DNA from: Sphaerisporangium siamense
GTDB taxonomy: Bacteria; Actinomycetota; Actinomycetes; Streptosporangiales; Streptosporangiaceae
DNA: 64,000 nucleotides
Direction: 5' to 3'
NCBI RefSeq assembly: GCF_014205275.1
Contig: NZ_JACHND010000001.1
Coordinates: 2,170,001-2,234,000, forward strand
Part shown: positions 8,245 to 17,814 of the stretch, piece after piece
Layout of the letters: each line of letters begins with the position of its first letter
Position numbering within the stretch: the stretch's first letter is position 1
Made by a program: the position numbers and the translations under genes
Notes under the pieces: generated by a model
The model's database searches: none
What the model saw: the letters and a program-made list of their open reading frames with translations, nothing else
Told to the model about the DNA's origin: nothing

Positions 8245-9339
8245 TCAGGGTGTGGGGGTCGGCTCGCCGGGAGTGGCGGAAGGCGTCTCAGAGGCGGCCG
8301 GCGGCGGAGACGCCGAGCCGTTCATCTCGCATTTGCTGTCCTTGGTCGCGTCCTTGACGTCCGGCAGCCGGTCCACCAGCGAGACCTTGGTCTGCGCGGT
8401 CCAGCCGACAACGGTGCCGACCGGCGCGCCCACCGTCTTCGCGTCGACCACCGTGCCGCGCTCCCCGAGCAGCGTGAAGGTCTCCGGATCGAAGATCTTC
8501 TGCTCCAGGACGCCGTCGATCACCCGGCCCAGCGCCACCCCCTCACGTCCGGTGGAGTCCTTCACCTTCGGCGCCTCCTCGACGCCGGGAAGGGTTTTGG
8601 CCGCCTCGAAGAGCGCCTGCCGCTGGGCCCGCGGCATGTACGTCTCCCGCGTCAGGTCGCCGAACCTGTCGAAGGCCGCCTCGTCGGCCGGTCTGTCGCC
8701 CCCGTCCCGGGTGTAGAGCACCTCACGCATCTTCGCCGGGGTGGCGGGAAGGGTGCGGAGGTAGGCGTAGTCCCGGCGTGTCGAGCTAGGCCAGCCGGGA
8801 CAGTTCGCGCCGATCTCGTTCCAGCCGCCGCCCTTCCACTGCTCGGCCTCCGCGGGGAGCGGCCGGCCGGGGACCTGCCGGGGGGAGCGCCCCTCGATCC
8901 ACAGCAGCCCCTGGTGGCCGTCGGCGGACTGGTAGAACTTGCGGTAGGTCCGGTACAGGTAGCGGCCGGCCGTCTTCGAGTCGCCGATCACTTCGGCGAG
9001 GTTCATCGTCTCGGACTCGAACACGATGAACTGGTCCGGCCGCGGGTCGAGTTCGGCCAGCCGGCCGGGCGCCGTCACGTCCGCCGACGAGGTCGCCGTC
9101 ACCGCCCCCGGTGTCACGGCGGGTCCCGGCCGGGACGACAACGCCACTCCCAGCCCTCCGGCCAGGGCCAGCGTGAGCCCGAAGGCCCCCACCGCCTGCC
9201 AGCCGAGCCTGGGGCGCCACACCCGGCCGCGGCCGGTGGCCTCCGCGAGCAGACGGTCCCGTGCCGCGCGCCGGGCCTGCTCGGGGTACGAAGGAGCGCT
9301 CGGGCGCGCGTCGGTGAACTGCTGGATCTCGTCGCTCAT
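8245..9339 (-). CDS. CU044_5270-family membrane protein, partner of the ECF sigma factor
   Basis: A 364-aa protein: cytoplasmic N-terminus of about 60 residues, one membrane segment (GAFGLTLALAGGLGVALSS), then a large extracytoplasmic domain and a Pro/Thr tail. Phrases such as RKFYQSADGHQGLLWIEG and LPGVEEAPKVKDSTGREGVAL are typical of actinomycete CU044_5270-family proteins, which follow ECF sigma genes. The ATG at 9339 overlaps the sigma stop codon (ATGA). Longer readings upstream in this frame run antisense-like through the sigma gene and are artefacts. It may act as an anti-sigma or co-sensor; no zinc-binding anti-sigma motif is visible, so that role is inference from position and topology. 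Confidence 0.8.
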   Translation of the reverse strand: MSDEIQQFTDARPSAPSYPEQARRAARDRLLAEATGRGRVWRPRLGWQAVGAFGLTLALAGGLGVALSSRPGPAVTPGAVTATSSADVTAPGRLAELDPRPDQFIVFESETMNLAEVIGDSKTAGRYLYRTYRKFYQSADGHQGLLWIEGRSPRQVPGRPLPAEAEQWKGGGWNEIGANCPGWPSSTRRDYAYLRTLPATPAKMREVLYTRDGGDRPADEAAFDRFGDLTRETYMPRAQRQALFEAAKTLPGVEEAPKVKDSTGREGVALGRVIDGVLEQKIFDPETFTLLGERGTVVDAKTVGAPVGTVVGWTAQTKVSLVDRLPDVKDATKDSKCEMNGSASPPPAASETPSATPGEPTPTP

Positions 9340-9938
9340 GCCATGGACTCCATGCTCAAGGGGTCGGTACCGCCGAGCACCCGGCGGAGTTTGGCCCGGA
9401 CGCGGTGCAGGCGGGAGCGCACCGTCCCGACCGGGATCGCGAGCGCCCGCGCCACGTCCTCGTAGGTGAGGTCGGTCCACGCGACGAGCAGCAGCAGGTC
9501 CCGCTCCTTCGAGGACAGCGCGGCGAGCGCCCGGGCGAGCCGGGGTCCCAGCTGCCCGGCGGCGACCCGGTCGACGCTCCTGTCGTCGAACGTGTCGGCT
9601 CCGGGCCGCTGCCCGGCGACCTTGACCAGCGCGCGCACGCGGCGGCGTTCCGCCCCGCGATGGTGCGCCACCACGTTGGTCGCGATGCCGTACAGCCAGG
9701 GTCTGGCGTCGGGGTGGGACGGGTCGTAGCGGTCCCGGCCGCGGAAGGCGGCGAGGAACACCTCCGCCACCACGTCCTCGGCCGGCTCGGGTCCGAGGCG
9801 GCGCGCGGCGTACCGGAAGATCTCGTCGGCGTGCCGGTCGAACAGCAGGGCGAACAGCTCGGGCTGGTCGCGTGAGCGTGTGATCACGGTCGAGTCGTCG
9901 AGCGTGGATCCGTCGAGCAGTGCCTGGGCACTTACCAC
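9336..9938 (-). CDS. ECF (sigma-70 family) RNA polymerase sigma factor
   Basis: A 200-aa sigma factor: region 2 (LFDRHADEIFRYAARRLG, AEDVVAEVFLAAFRGRDRY, PWLYGIATNVVAHH) and region 4 (LSSKERDLLLLVAWTDLTYEDVARAL, then PVGTVRSRLHRVRAKLRR). The GTG start at 9938 follows a GAGAGGA ribosome site. The downstream gene overlaps by four bases, so sigma factor and membrane partner are made together. This fits the actinobacterial ECF groups found beside CU044_5270 proteins. Target promoters and the inducing signal are not visible. Confidence 0.92.
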   Translation of the reverse strand: MVSAQALLDGSTLDDSTVITRSRDQPELFALLFDRHADEIFRYAARRLGPEPAEDVVAEVFLAAFRGRDRYDPSHPDARPWLYGIATNVVAHHRGAERRRVRALVKVAGQRPGADTFDDRSVDRVAAGQLGPRLARALAALSSKERDLLLLVAWTDLTYEDVARALAIPVGTVRSRLHRVRAKLRRVLGGTDPLSMESMA

Positions 9939-10523
9939 GTGCGGTCCTCTCGGGGGTGTGCGATGCGGTCACCCGTACTTGCCGCCGCACGCCTGCCCGG
10001 TTCCCACAATTTCCGTCTTATCGAGATTTTCCGCCATCGCGCCCGGTCGCTTGGCACACGCGGGGTGTACGGCCACCGCCGGCCGCCGCGGAACGCGCGC
10101 CGTAAGGGCCGGAGGGGACGGACGGCGCGTGGCCTGCCGTGCCCGGTGCGGCGTACCGCCGTGCGGAGAATGGAGCGTGAACGCCGGCGGGCGAACGCGG
10201 ATATCGCCTGCGCCAGGCCCGGAAAGCCTGCGCGGCCGGCCCCGGCGGCCGGTTTTCGGGCGGAGCCGCCGCCGATTGTCGGCGCTGATCGCGGACATAA
10301 GGCCGATCTATCGATGCTGGTCAGCGCGCCGTGCGGCTGCGTGGCATCCCGTAATGCGGGACGGCCGCAAGAACGGTCCCGTACATATTCAATATTAGGG
10401 TCCTCATTCCCGATATTCCGATAACAATCACAGCTTTCACTCGTGACACACGTAACAAATCGCCATATCATCACCGATCGTGGCTGAAGGTGATCTTCCC
10501 CGTCCCTTCTCATGGAGTTTCGT
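9939..10523. other. 585-bp intergenic region between divergent sigma and permease genes
   Basis: No reading frame here has convincing codon usage or similarity. The stretch 10380-10450 is unusually AT-rich for this genome, which marks a likely promoter zone for the permease. A 7-bp inverted pair, GCGCTGA (10282-10288) and TCAGCGC (10321-10327), could form a structured leader or be incidental. Confidence 0.5.
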
Positions 10524-11996
10524 ATGTCCCTCATAGAGCAGCGGCCCAGCGCCGTTTCCGCCGCCTTGGCGAAAGATCGGCTCGGCGTCCCCTCGGTCGT
10601 GTTCTTCGTCATCTCCGCGGCGGCGCCGCTGATGGTCGTCGCGGGCTCGGTCCCGACGGCGTACGCGGTGACGGGCGTGATCGGCGTGCCGTTCGCGTTC
10701 CTGATGCTGGGCGCGATCTTCGCGTTGTTCGCCGTCGGGTACGTGACGATGGCCAGGCACGTCGTGAACGCGGGCGCGTTCTACGCCTACGCGGCCCAAG
10801 GGCTCGGCCGCACCCAGGGCGTGGCGACCGCCTGGGTGGCCCTGCTGGCCTACAACGCGCTGCAACTGGGGCTCTACGGCATCATCGGGTCGGCGGCCGA
10901 GCCGCTGCTCGATGACTGGTTCGGCGTGTCGCCCCCCTGGTGGGTGATCGCGCTCGTGGCGTGGGCGCTGGTGGGCGTGCTCGGCCTGCTGCGGGTGGAC
11001 GTCAACGGCAAGATCCTCTCGGTCCTGCTCGTCAGCGAGATCGCCGTCGTCCTGGTGTTCGACCTGGGCGGCCTGCTGAACGCCGGTCCCGCCGGCGTCA
11101 CCTTCGAGGGCTTCGACCCCGGTTCCCTGTTCGTGCCGGGCGTGGGCGCCGCGCTCGCCACCGTCGTCGCCGGGTTCGCGGGCGTCGAGTCCTCGGTGGT
11201 CTTCGCCGAGGAGTCCAAGGACCGCGACAGGACCGTGCCCACGGCCACGTACGTCGGCATCGCGATCATCGCGATCCTGTACGCGATCTCGGCCTGGGCC
11301 CAGACCGTGCCGACCGGGCCGGACGGGATCGTCGAGGCCGCGACCGAGCAGGGCACCACGCTCATCTTCAACCAGGCCACCGCCCACATGGGGTCGGCCG
11401 TCGCGACGATCGGCTCCCTGCTGTTCGTGACCAGCAGCCTCGCCTGCATGATCGCCTTCCACAACACCACGGCCCGCTACATCTTCGCGCTCGGCCGCGA
11501 GAACGTGCTCCCGCAGGTCTTCGGGCGCACCTCGGCCCGCACGGCCGCCCCGGTGACCGGATCGGTGCTGCAGACGGGCCTCGGGCTCGTCGTGATCGCC
11601 GTCTACGCGGTCTTCGGCCTGGACCCCGTCACGAAGCTGTTCTTCACCTTCGGGGCGTTCGGCGGCCTCGGCCTGCTGACCCTGCTCACCGTCACCTCGA
11701 TCGCCGTGATCGTGTACTTCTCCCGCAACCCCGCCCAGGAGACGGCGTGGCGGACGCGGATCGCGCCCGCGCTGGCCGCCCTGGCGCTCACGGTGATCAT
11801 CGTGCTCACCCTGATCAACTTCGACACGGTGCTCGGCGTCGCGCCCGGCTCGCCCATCCGCTGGATCCTGCCGGGCATCTTCGTCGTCGCGATCGTGCTC
11901 GGCGTCCTGTGGGCCCGGGTGCTGAAGGTGACCAGGCCGGAGATCTACGCCAACATCGGCCTCGGCGCGCGGGCCGCGAGCGGGGACTCCAAGTGA
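10524..11996 (+). CDS. APC-family amino acid permease
   Basis: A 490-aa integral membrane protein with about 12-14 hydrophobic segments and the APC-superfamily opening VVFFVISAAAPLMVVAGSVP, plus GVESSVVFAEESKDRDRTVP, the conserved cytoplasmic loop of amino-acid/polyamine permeases. It likely imports an amino acid by cation symport or exchange; the substrate cannot be read. I start it at 10524, where GGAG lies six bases upstream, not at the ATG at 10512. The next gene, a GNAT acetyltransferase, overlaps by four bases (GTGA), so transport and acetylation of one substrate, or detoxification, may be linked. Confidence 0.9.
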   Translation: MSLIEQRPSAVSAALAKDRLGVPSVVFFVISAAAPLMVVAGSVPTAYAVTGVIGVPFAFLMLGAIFALFAVGYVTMARHVVNAGAFYAYAAQGLGRTQGVATAWVALLAYNALQLGLYGIIGSAAEPLLDDWFGVSPPWWVIALVAWALVGVLGLLRVDVNGKILSVLLVSEIAVVLVFDLGGLLNAGPAGVTFEGFDPGSLFVPGVGAALATVVAGFAGVESSVVFAEESKDRDRTVPTATYVGIAIIAILYAISAWAQTVPTGPDGIVEAATEQGTTLIFNQATAHMGSAVATIGSLLFVTSSLACMIAFHNTTARYIFALGRENVLPQVFGRTSARTAAPVTGSVLQTGLGLVVIAVYAVFGLDPVTKLFFTFGAFGGLGLLTLLTVTSIAVIVYFSRNPAQETAWRTRIAPALAALALTVIIVLTLINFDTVLGVAPGSPIRWILPGIFVVAIVLGVLWARVLKVTRPEIYANIGLGARAASGDSK

Positions 11997-12580
11997 CGAC
12001 CAAGATCACCCGGCTGAGCGAGGCGGGCGCCGCCACCGACATCATCGCCGAGGCGTTCGGCAACGATGCCATCAGCACCTGGCTCATCCCGTCGGCGCGG
12101 GACCGGATGCCGATCCAGCGGCGGTTCTTCGGCATGTACGTGGCGCACGCGCTCTACCACGGCGACGTCTACGGGATCCACGAGTCCGGCGAACTCGCCG
12201 GGGCCGCGATCTGGTTCACCGCGCCGTTCCCCGGCATCCCGGGCGAGGAGCAGGCCATCGCCTCGTTCGCCGGGGAGAACGCCGGACGGTACGGCGTCCT
12301 CGGCCAGATGCTGGTGCGGCTGCACCCGCAGGTGCCCCACCACTACCTGAACTTCATCGCCCTGCGGCGCGGGCGCACCGGGCGGGGCCTCGGCAGCCTC
12401 CTGCTGGAGGAGCACCACCGGCGGCTCGACGCCCTGAAGATGCCGGCCTACCTGGAGGCCAGCAGCGAGGCCAGCCGCCGGCTGTACCTGCGGCACGGCT
12501 ACGTGGACGTGGCCGAGCCGGTCCGGCTGCCGGACGGCCCGGTCATGTACCCGATGTGGCGGGCGCCGGCGGGCGTCTAG
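11993..12580 (+). CDS. GNAT-family N-acetyltransferase
   Basis: A 195-aa acetyl-CoA-dependent acetyltransferase. The acetyl-CoA binding loop appears as RGRTGRGLGSLLLEEH, preceded by the strand HYLNFIALRR and followed by LEASSEASRRLYLRHGYV, the usual GNAT C-terminal helix and turn. The GTG start sits inside the permease stop codon, so it is coupled to the transporter. It overlaps the convergent EF-hand gene by four bases at the 3' end. Substrate unknown; an amine moved by the permease is one possibility. Confidence 0.87.
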   Translation: MTTKITRLSEAGAATDIIAEAFGNDAISTWLIPSARDRMPIQRRFFGMYVAHALYHGDVYGIHESGELAGAAIWFTAPFPGIPGEEQAIASFAGENAGRYGVLGQMLVRLHPQVPHHYLNFIALRRGRTGRGLGSLLLEEHHRRLDALKMPAYLEASSEASRRLYLRHGYVDVAEPVRLPDGPVMYPMWRAPAGV

Positions 12581-12783
12581 CGCGTGGAGTCGAGGTAGGC
12601 GGAGAACTCCTCCAGCGAGATGCGCCCGTCGCCGTCGACGTCCAGGCGCGCCACCGCCGCCCGCGCGGCCTCCTGCGAGACCGGCTGCCCGAGCACCTCC
12701 ATGAGCCGCAGCAGCTCCTCGGCCGAGATCAGCCCGTCCTTGTCGGCGTCGACCAGCTCAAAGGTCACCGCGTACTCGCTCAT
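12577..12783 (-). CDS. Small two-EF-hand calcium-binding protein
   Basis: A 68-aa acidic protein made of two EF-hands: loops DADKDGLISAEE and DVDGDGRISLEE, both with canonical acidic residues at positions 1, 3, 5 and 12, separated by a helix. This is a calmodulin-like or calerythrin-like calcium sensor or buffer in the cytoplasm. The start at 12783 has AGGAG upstream; a start five codons earlier is less likely. It overlaps the convergent GNAT gene by four bases. No partner protein is suggested by neighbours. Confidence 0.88.
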   Translation of the reverse strand: MSEYAVTFELVDADKDGLISAEELLRLMEVLGQPVSQEAARAAVARLDVDGDGRISLEEFSAYLDSTR

Positions 12784-12950
12784 CGCCACTCCTCGCATGA
12801 TCGGTCGCCCAGAACCATAGTCGGGTCCGTGCCGCCCTCGGTGTGTTTTGCGTAGTTATGTGGGGCCGGTCTTCGCGGGACCGGTGAGGACGGCGGGGCT
12901 CCGGCCGCGCGCACCGGTTTCCGTCGGCGCCGCTCGGTAGCCTTCGAGGC

Positions 12951-13823
12951 GTGGGCGACGACAGCGAGGACGACATCCAGGACGCCGCCGAGGCGGAGCG
13001 GCGGCGGCTGCGCGCGACCTTCACCGAGGACGCCGAGCTGTACGACCGCGCGCGCCCCGGGTACCCGGTCGAGCTGTACGACGACCTGGCCGAGGTCGCG
13101 GGCGTCGGCACGGGGTGCCGGGTGCTGGAGATCGGGTGTGGCACCGGCCAGGCCACGGTGCCGCTCGCGGAGCGCGGATGCCGCGTCCTCGCCGTGGAGC
13201 TCGGGGAGGCCATGGCGCGGGTCGCCCGCCGCAACCTGTCGGGGTTCCCGCAGGCCGAGGTCGTGGTGTCCTCCTTCGAGGACTGGACGCCGCCGGAGCG
13301 GCCGTTCGACGTCGTGTTCTCGGCGACGGCCTTCCACTGGGTCGATCCGGCCGTGCGGGTGGTCAAGTCCGCGGCGTGCCTGCGCCCCGGAGGGACGATC
13401 GCCACGGTCGCGACCCACCATGTCGCGGGCGGGAGCGACGCCTTCTTCCGCGAGTCGCAGGACTGCTACGAGCGCTTCGACCCCAGTACGCCGAAGGGCC
13501 TGCGCCTGTCCGACGCCTCCGCGGTGGCCAAGGACGGGCGGGAGCTCGACGAGTCCCCGCTCTTCGGGCCGGTGCGCTTCTTCCGCTACGAACGCGACAT
13601 CACCTACACGACCGGGCAGTACCTCGACGTCCTGCGCACCTACTCCAACCATCGCGCCCTCGACGCGCCCGTCCGCGACGCCCTGCTGGCCTGCGTAGGC
13701 TCCCTCATCGACCGCCGCCACGGCGGCCGGATCACCAAGCGCTACCTGACCGAGCTGAGGGTCGCCCACCGCGTCCCGTCCGGACCGGAAAAGGTCGGAC
13801 CATTGCGGTCCGGCTGCGCCTAG
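12951..13823 (+). CDS. Class I SAM-dependent methyltransferase
   Basis: A 290-aa methyltransferase. Motif I is VLEIGCGTGQATVPL, then VLAVELGEAMARVARRN as the acidic strand 2, and FDVVFSATAFHWV as strand 4 with the HW pair common in the trans-aconitate/ubiquinone-type subgroup. The GTG at 12951 gives the N-terminus MGDDSEDD, an acidic lead-in of about 20 residues. It stands alone between a convergent EF-hand gene and a small coiled-coil gene. The methyl acceptor is not predictable. Confidence 0.87.
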   Translation: MGDDSEDDIQDAAEAERRRLRATFTEDAELYDRARPGYPVELYDDLAEVAGVGTGCRVLEIGCGTGQATVPLAERGCRVLAVELGEAMARVARRNLSGFPQAEVVVSSFEDWTPPERPFDVVFSATAFHWVDPAVRVVKSAACLRPGGTIATVATHHVAGGSDAFFRESQDCYERFDPSTPKGLRLSDASAVAKDGRELDESPLFGPVRFFRYERDITYTTGQYLDVLRTYSNHRALDAPVRDALLACVGSLIDRRHGGRITKRYLTELRVAHRVPSGPEKVGPLRSGCA

Positions 13824-13936
13824 GGGCATAGCGGCCCCAAACTCCGCCCTGTCATGAAACACCGCGTGGGCGAGGGGTAGGGACAGAGGGGAGAGCGGCC
13901 CGCCGGGTCGTCGCCGCCAGCGAGAGGACGGGTGCC

Positions 13937-14230
13937 ATGGCCGCCCATGACGGGAGTCCGGCGAACGGGAGACCACGGCGCGAGGACACCCCCGAGGCGC
14001 TGCGCGAGGAGCTGCGCGTGGTGGACGAGGATCTGGCCCGCCTGCGCCAGGCCGTCAGGGAGCTGCGCGAGCGCATCGGGGACCGTGCCGACGGCCCCAC
14101 CGACATGACCGAGATCGGCGCACTGATCAACATGGCCGACGAGCAGGACGGCTTCATCGCCACGCTCGAAGCCCGGCGCGAGACCCTCCTGCGCCGCCTG
14201 CGCGCGGCGTCAGGCGAGGACACGCCCTAG
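13937..14230 (+). CDS. Small coiled-coil protein, function unknown
   Basis: A 97-aa charged protein. Residues 18-50 read as a heptad-rich helix (LREELRVVDEDLARLRQAV), with a second helix near the C-terminus (FIATLEARRETLLRRLRAA), so an antiparallel coiled coil is likely. No signal peptide, membrane segment or enzyme motif. It lies 113 bp after the methyltransferase gene. Codon usage supports a real gene; I do not recognise the family. Confidence 0.65.
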   Translation: MAAHDGSPANGRPRREDTPEALREELRVVDEDLARLRQAVRELRERIGDRADGPTDMTEIGALINMADEQDGFIATLEARRETLLRRLRAASGEDTP

Positions 14231-14319
14231 CGGGCACGCCCGGGACCGGCGCGGGACCACCCCGGACCAGGCCGGGAGCGGTTCACCGGCGGGCGCGCCC
14301 GGATCGGAGCGGAACGGGC

Positions 14320-16392
14320 TCAGGCCGGGACCGGCCGGGTCGCGCGGCGCGGGAAGCGGTGCGCGGCGACCGCCCGGACGAACGCCTCCAGGAAGCCCTC
14401 GGTGTCGGCCTCGCCGGTCACGATCACGCCCCGGGTCGCGTCGGGCGCGACGCGGGCGAGGTCGAGGAGCTCGGCGCCCTCGCCGATCGCCCCGACGGCC
14501 TTGCCGTGCTTGTACGCCTCCGACAGGAAGTGCACCGCGTCGCCGTCCTCGGCCAGCGTGCGGACGCTCTCCCGCCCGCCCGGCACCACGACCGCGTCGT
14601 ACAGCACCGACCCCGTCGTCGGCAGGGCCCGGGTGACCATGACCTTCTCGCCGCCCACGCCCCGGACGGCGCCGCCGCGCGCGGCCAGGGTCTCGCAGAC
14701 CGCGCCGCGCAGGGTCAGCTCGGTCATGAGGCACCGCACGTGCGAGGCGTCCACGCCGTCCGCGACCAGGAAGGCGATCTTGCGGGTGGCGATCGTGTCC
14801 GCGGGCTCGTGGTCCATGCTCAGCGCGGGCGAGCTGCGGCCGTGGTTGGTCCGCGACGGGGCGCCCGGCGGCTCGACGCCGATGCCCTCGGCGACCAGGA
14901 CCGCGAGGTCGTGGTCCACCTCGTTGAGGTTGCGCACCACGCCTTCCTGGACGTGGCGGGCCTTGACCTTGCCGAGCTCGAACCGGAAGGCGGCGACGAT
15001 GTGCTCGCGCTCCCAGTCGGACATGCTGTTCCAGAACAGCGTGGCCTGGCCGTAGTGGTCGGCGAAGCTCTCGCTGCGCTTCTTGATCTTCCAGCCGTCG
15101 ACCCGCTCCTGGTAGTGCTGGTATCCCGAGCCGTCCGCCGGCTCCGGCCACCCGCCGTCCAGCGAGTTCGGATGGTAGGAGGCCTTGCCCTTGTCGATCC
15201 GCATCTGGTGGTAGGCGTCGCGCTGGTTGTTGCGCACCTCGGCGATCGGGCGGTTCACCGGGATCTGCGGGAAGTTCGGCCCGCCGAGCCTGATCAGCTG
15301 CGTGTCGAGGTAGGAGAACAGGCGGCCCTGCAGCAGCGGGTCGTTGGTGAAGTCGATGCCCGGCACCACGTTGGCGAGGTGGAAGGCCACCTGCTCGGTC
15401 TCGGCGAAGAAGTTGTCCGGGTTGCGGTTCAGGACGAGCCGTCCCACCGGGCGCAGCGGCACCCGCTCCTCGGGAATGATCTTCGTCGCGTCGAGCAGGT
15501 CGAAGTCGAACGCGAACTCGTCCTCCTCGGGGACGAGCTGCAGGCCCAGCTCCCATTCGGGGAAGGCGCCCATCTCGATGGACTCCCACAGGTCGCGGCG
15601 GTTGAAGTCCGGGTCCTTGCCCGCGATCTTCTGCGTCTCGTCCCACACCAGGGACCGCTTGCCGAGCTTGGGCGTCCAGTGGAACTTCACGAACGTCCCG
15701 GCGCCGTCCTCGTTGACGAGGCGGAAGGTGTGCACGCCGAAGCCCTGCATCATGCGGAAGCTGCGCGGCAGCGCCCGGTCCGACATCAGCCACATCATCA
15801 TGTGGGTGGTCTCGGGCTGGAGCTGGACGAAGTCCCACAGCGTGTCGTGCGCCGAGGACGCCTGCGGGATCTCGTTGTCCGGCTCCGGCTTCACCGCGTG
15901 GACGAAGTCGGGGAACTTCACCCCGTCCTGGATGAAGAACACCGGCATGTTGTTGCCGACCAGGTCGAAGTTGCCCTGCTCCGTGTAGAACTTGGTGGCG
16001 AACCCGCGCACGTCGCGGACCGTGTCGGCCGATCCGCGCGACCCGGCGACGGTCGAGAACCGCACGAACACCGGCGTGCGCAGGCCGGGCGTGGTGAGGA
16101 ACTTCGCCTTGGTCAGGGTGGCCAGGGAGCCGTCGTAGGGCTCGAAGTAGCCGTAGGCGCCCGAGCCGCGCGCGTGCACGACCCGCTCGGGAATCCTCTC
16201 GTGGTCGAAGTGGGTGACCTTCTCCCGGAAGTTGAAGTCATCCATGATCGTCGGACCGCGTTCGCCCGCCTTCAGCGAGTTGTCGGTGTCGTCGACAGGG
16301 ATTCCCTGGTCGGTGGTCAGGACGCTGTCGCGCTTGTCCACCCGGGCCGCTTCCAGCTGACGGTCCTTGGCCGTACGGTCGTCACTGGTCAT
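14320..16392 (-). CDS. katE: Large-subunit catalase (HPII/KatE type) with C-terminal glutaminase-like domain
   Basis: Destroys hydrogen peroxide in the cytoplasm. The 690-aa length and two-domain layout match clade 2 catalases. Haem-domain marks: catalytic His73 in [18 protein letters not shown], the Asn motif [19 protein letters not shown], and the proximal Tyr motif [14 protein letters not shown]. Residues from about 540 on form a class I glutamine-amidotransferase-like domain ([25 protein letters not shown]). The ATG at 16392 follows GGGGG; an upstream reading to 16533 has no family support. It is followed in the same orientation by no partner gene and is preceded by a membrane-protein gene. 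Confidence 0.95.
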   Translation of the reverse strand: MTSDDRTAKDRQLEAARVDKRDSVLTTDQGIPVDDTDNSLKAGERGPTIMDDFNFREKVTHFDHERIPERVVHARGSGAYGYFEPYDGSLATLTKAKFLTTPGLRTPVFVRFSTVAGSRGSADTVRDVRGFATKFYTEQGNFDLVGNNMPVFFIQDGVKFPDFVHAVKPEPDNEIPQASSAHDTLWDFVQLQPETTHMMMWLMSDRALPRSFRMMQGFGVHTFRLVNEDGAGTFVKFHWTPKLGKRSLVWDETQKIAGKDPDFNRRDLWESIEMGAFPEWELGLQLVPEEDEFAFDFDLLDATKIIPEERVPLRPVGRLVLNRNPDNFFAETEQVAFHLANVVPGIDFTNDPLLQGRLFSYLDTQLIRLGGPNFPQIPVNRPIAEVRNNQRDAYHQMRIDKGKASYHPNSLDGGWPEPADGSGYQHYQERVDGWKIKKRSESFADHYGQATLFWNSMSDWEREHIVAAFRFELGKVKARHVQEGVVRNLNEVDHDLAVLVAEGIGVEPPGAPSRTNHGRSSPALSMDHEPADTIATRKIAFLVADGVDASHVRCLMTELTLRGAVCETLAARGGAVRGVGGEKVMVTRALPTTGSVLYDAVVVPGGRESVRTLAEDGDAVHFLSEAYKHGKAVGAIGEGAELLDLARVAPDATRGVIVTGEADTEGFLEAFVRAVAAHRFPRRATRPVPA

Positions 16393-16465
16393 CGTCGTAA
16401 CCCCCCGATCACCTCGATTGACGTGACGCGATTCTGACGATCTGGCGTCCGCCGGGGGCCGCGGG

Positions 16466-16981
16466 CTAGCGCACGGCGCCCCCGGGGGCGGCGTGTTCGG
16501 GGAAGCGCGCCCGCTCGGGCGCCATGTGCTCATGTTCGAACCACCGGCGCAGGCGGTTCAGGAAGAAGGCCAGGGACACGCCGTAGACGACGTGGCCCGC
16601 GGCCATGACGGCCTGCCGGCCGGGCCGGTCGCGGTGGGCGTACTGATGCAGGCCGAGGGCCGGCACCCACCATTGATAGCTTACGGCCCAGATCAGAAGG
16701 CCGTACGCCGCCCCCGGCGCGACGCGGACCCGGCGGCGACGGCCGGCGGCGAGCGCGAACAGGGCCCCGCAGGCGCCGCCGAACGCGAAGTGCGCCGCGC
16801 CGCTCAGCACGTGCTCCCCTCGTTTGGCGCGGTGTTTCGGGCCGGGCAGCAGCGCGCGGGTGATGCGCTGCGGCGGCGGCTCGCCCAGCAGGCCCAGGTG
16901 TTCCCCCGCGAGCAGCACGGTGGTGAAGGCGGCCGTGGCGAGGAGGCCGCTGACGGCGCCCTCCACAAGGTTGCGCGTCAT
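16466..16981 (-). CDS. Small multi-pass membrane protein, YagU/DUF1440-like
   Basis: A 171-aa protein with about four hydrophobic segments, beginning LVEGAVSGLLATAAFTTVLL. The spacing of GHVVYGVSLAFFLNRLRRW near the end and an internal HFAFGGACGALFALAAG resemble the YagU-type inner-membrane family. No known reaction. I use the ATG at 16981; the longer reading from 17041 adds a non-membrane lead-in. It lies just upstream of catalase on the same strand (73-bp gap), so both may respond to stress, but that is only positional. Confidence 0.65.
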   Translation of the reverse strand: MTRNLVEGAVSGLLATAAFTTVLLAGEHLGLLGEPPPQRITRALLPGPKHRAKRGEHVLSGAAHFAFGGACGALFALAAGRRRRVRVAPGAAYGLLIWAVSYQWWVPALGLHQYAHRDRPGRQAVMAAGHVVYGVSLAFFLNRLRRWFEHEHMAPERARFPEHAAPGGAVR

Positions 16982-17080
16982 TGCCGCTACGTGCCCGGGG
17001 CCCCGCCCGGCAAACCCCGCGAAAACGCAGGTCGCGGTCATATCCCAGGAAATCTGCTGTACTCAGGGGAACGTCGAGAC

Positions 17081-17800
17081 TCAGGGGAACGTCGAGTCGG
17101 CGTCCTGGCCGGCCACCGCCAGCACTCCGTCGATCTCGCTGAGCCGCGCGACCAGGCGCGCCGGAGAGCCGGACCCGTGGACGGTCAGCCACAGGGTCAC
17201 CGTCCCCGGCTCGGCCTGCGCCTGCTGGTCGACGGAGACCTCGCTCAGCGTGAACCGCTCCTCCGCGCAGGCCGCCATCACCGTGCGCAGCACCCCCCGG
17301 CCGTCGAGGTAGCGCAGGTGGAGCCGCGTGGGGGCGAACCTCGACACCGGCAGCCTGCGGGCCAGCGGGCCGAGCAGGAACATCAGGGCGAAGTGCCCGG
17401 CGGTGACGATGAGCGCCAGCAGCCACAGGCCCGCCCCCGCCGCCATGCCGACCGCGGCCGTGAGCCAGATCGTCGCGGCCGTGGTGAGCCCCCGCACGGC
17501 GTCGCGCCTGATGAAGATCAGGCCCGCGCCGATGAAACCGATGCCCGACACGATCTGCGCGGCCACCCGGGAGGGGTCGAGCGTGACGTGATCGCCGAGG
17601 ACGTCGCCGAAGCCGTACTTGGACACGATCATGATCAGGGCCGCCGCGAACCCGACCGAGGTGTGGGTGCGCAGCCCCGCGCTCTTCTGCCGCGCCTCAC
17701 GCTCGGCGCCGATCGCCGCGGAGAGCACGAACGCCAGGGCGAGCTCTCCGACCTGCACCCAGCCCTGGCCGGTGAGGTCGATGGCGGATCGCAGCACCAT
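17081..17800 (-). CDS. MgtC/SapB-family membrane protein
   Basis: A 239-aa protein with the MgtC signature: AIGAEREARQKSAGLRTHT followed by GIGFIGAGLIF and GLTTAATIWLTAAVGMAAG, making five membrane helices. The last 90 residues form an ACT-like soluble domain (LSEVSVDQQ, VARLSEIDGVLAVAG). Members of the family affect growth at low magnesium and modulate membrane ATP synthase in pathogens; in soil actinomycetes the role is unclear. No ribosome site is obvious. It is the third of several minus-strand genes but has its own 14-bp gap from the substrate-binding protein gene upstream. Confidence 0.88.
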   Translation of the reverse strand: MVLRSAIDLTGQGWVQVGELALAFVLSAAIGAEREARQKSAGLRTHTSVGFAAALIMIVSKYGFGDVLGDHVTLDPSRVAAQIVSGIGFIGAGLIFIRRDAVRGLTTAATIWLTAAVGMAAGAGLWLLALIVTAGHFALMFLLGPLARRLPVSRFAPTRLHLRYLDGRGVLRTVMAACAEERFTLSEVSVDQQAQAEPGTVTLWLTVHGSGSPARLVARLSEIDGVLAVAGQDADSTFP

Positions 17801-17814
17801 CGATCTAGATTAGT

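Noticed and set aside
14359-16437. 692-codon plus-strand frame over the catalase gene
   Set aside because: Antisense shadow; the minus-strand catalase has all family motifs.
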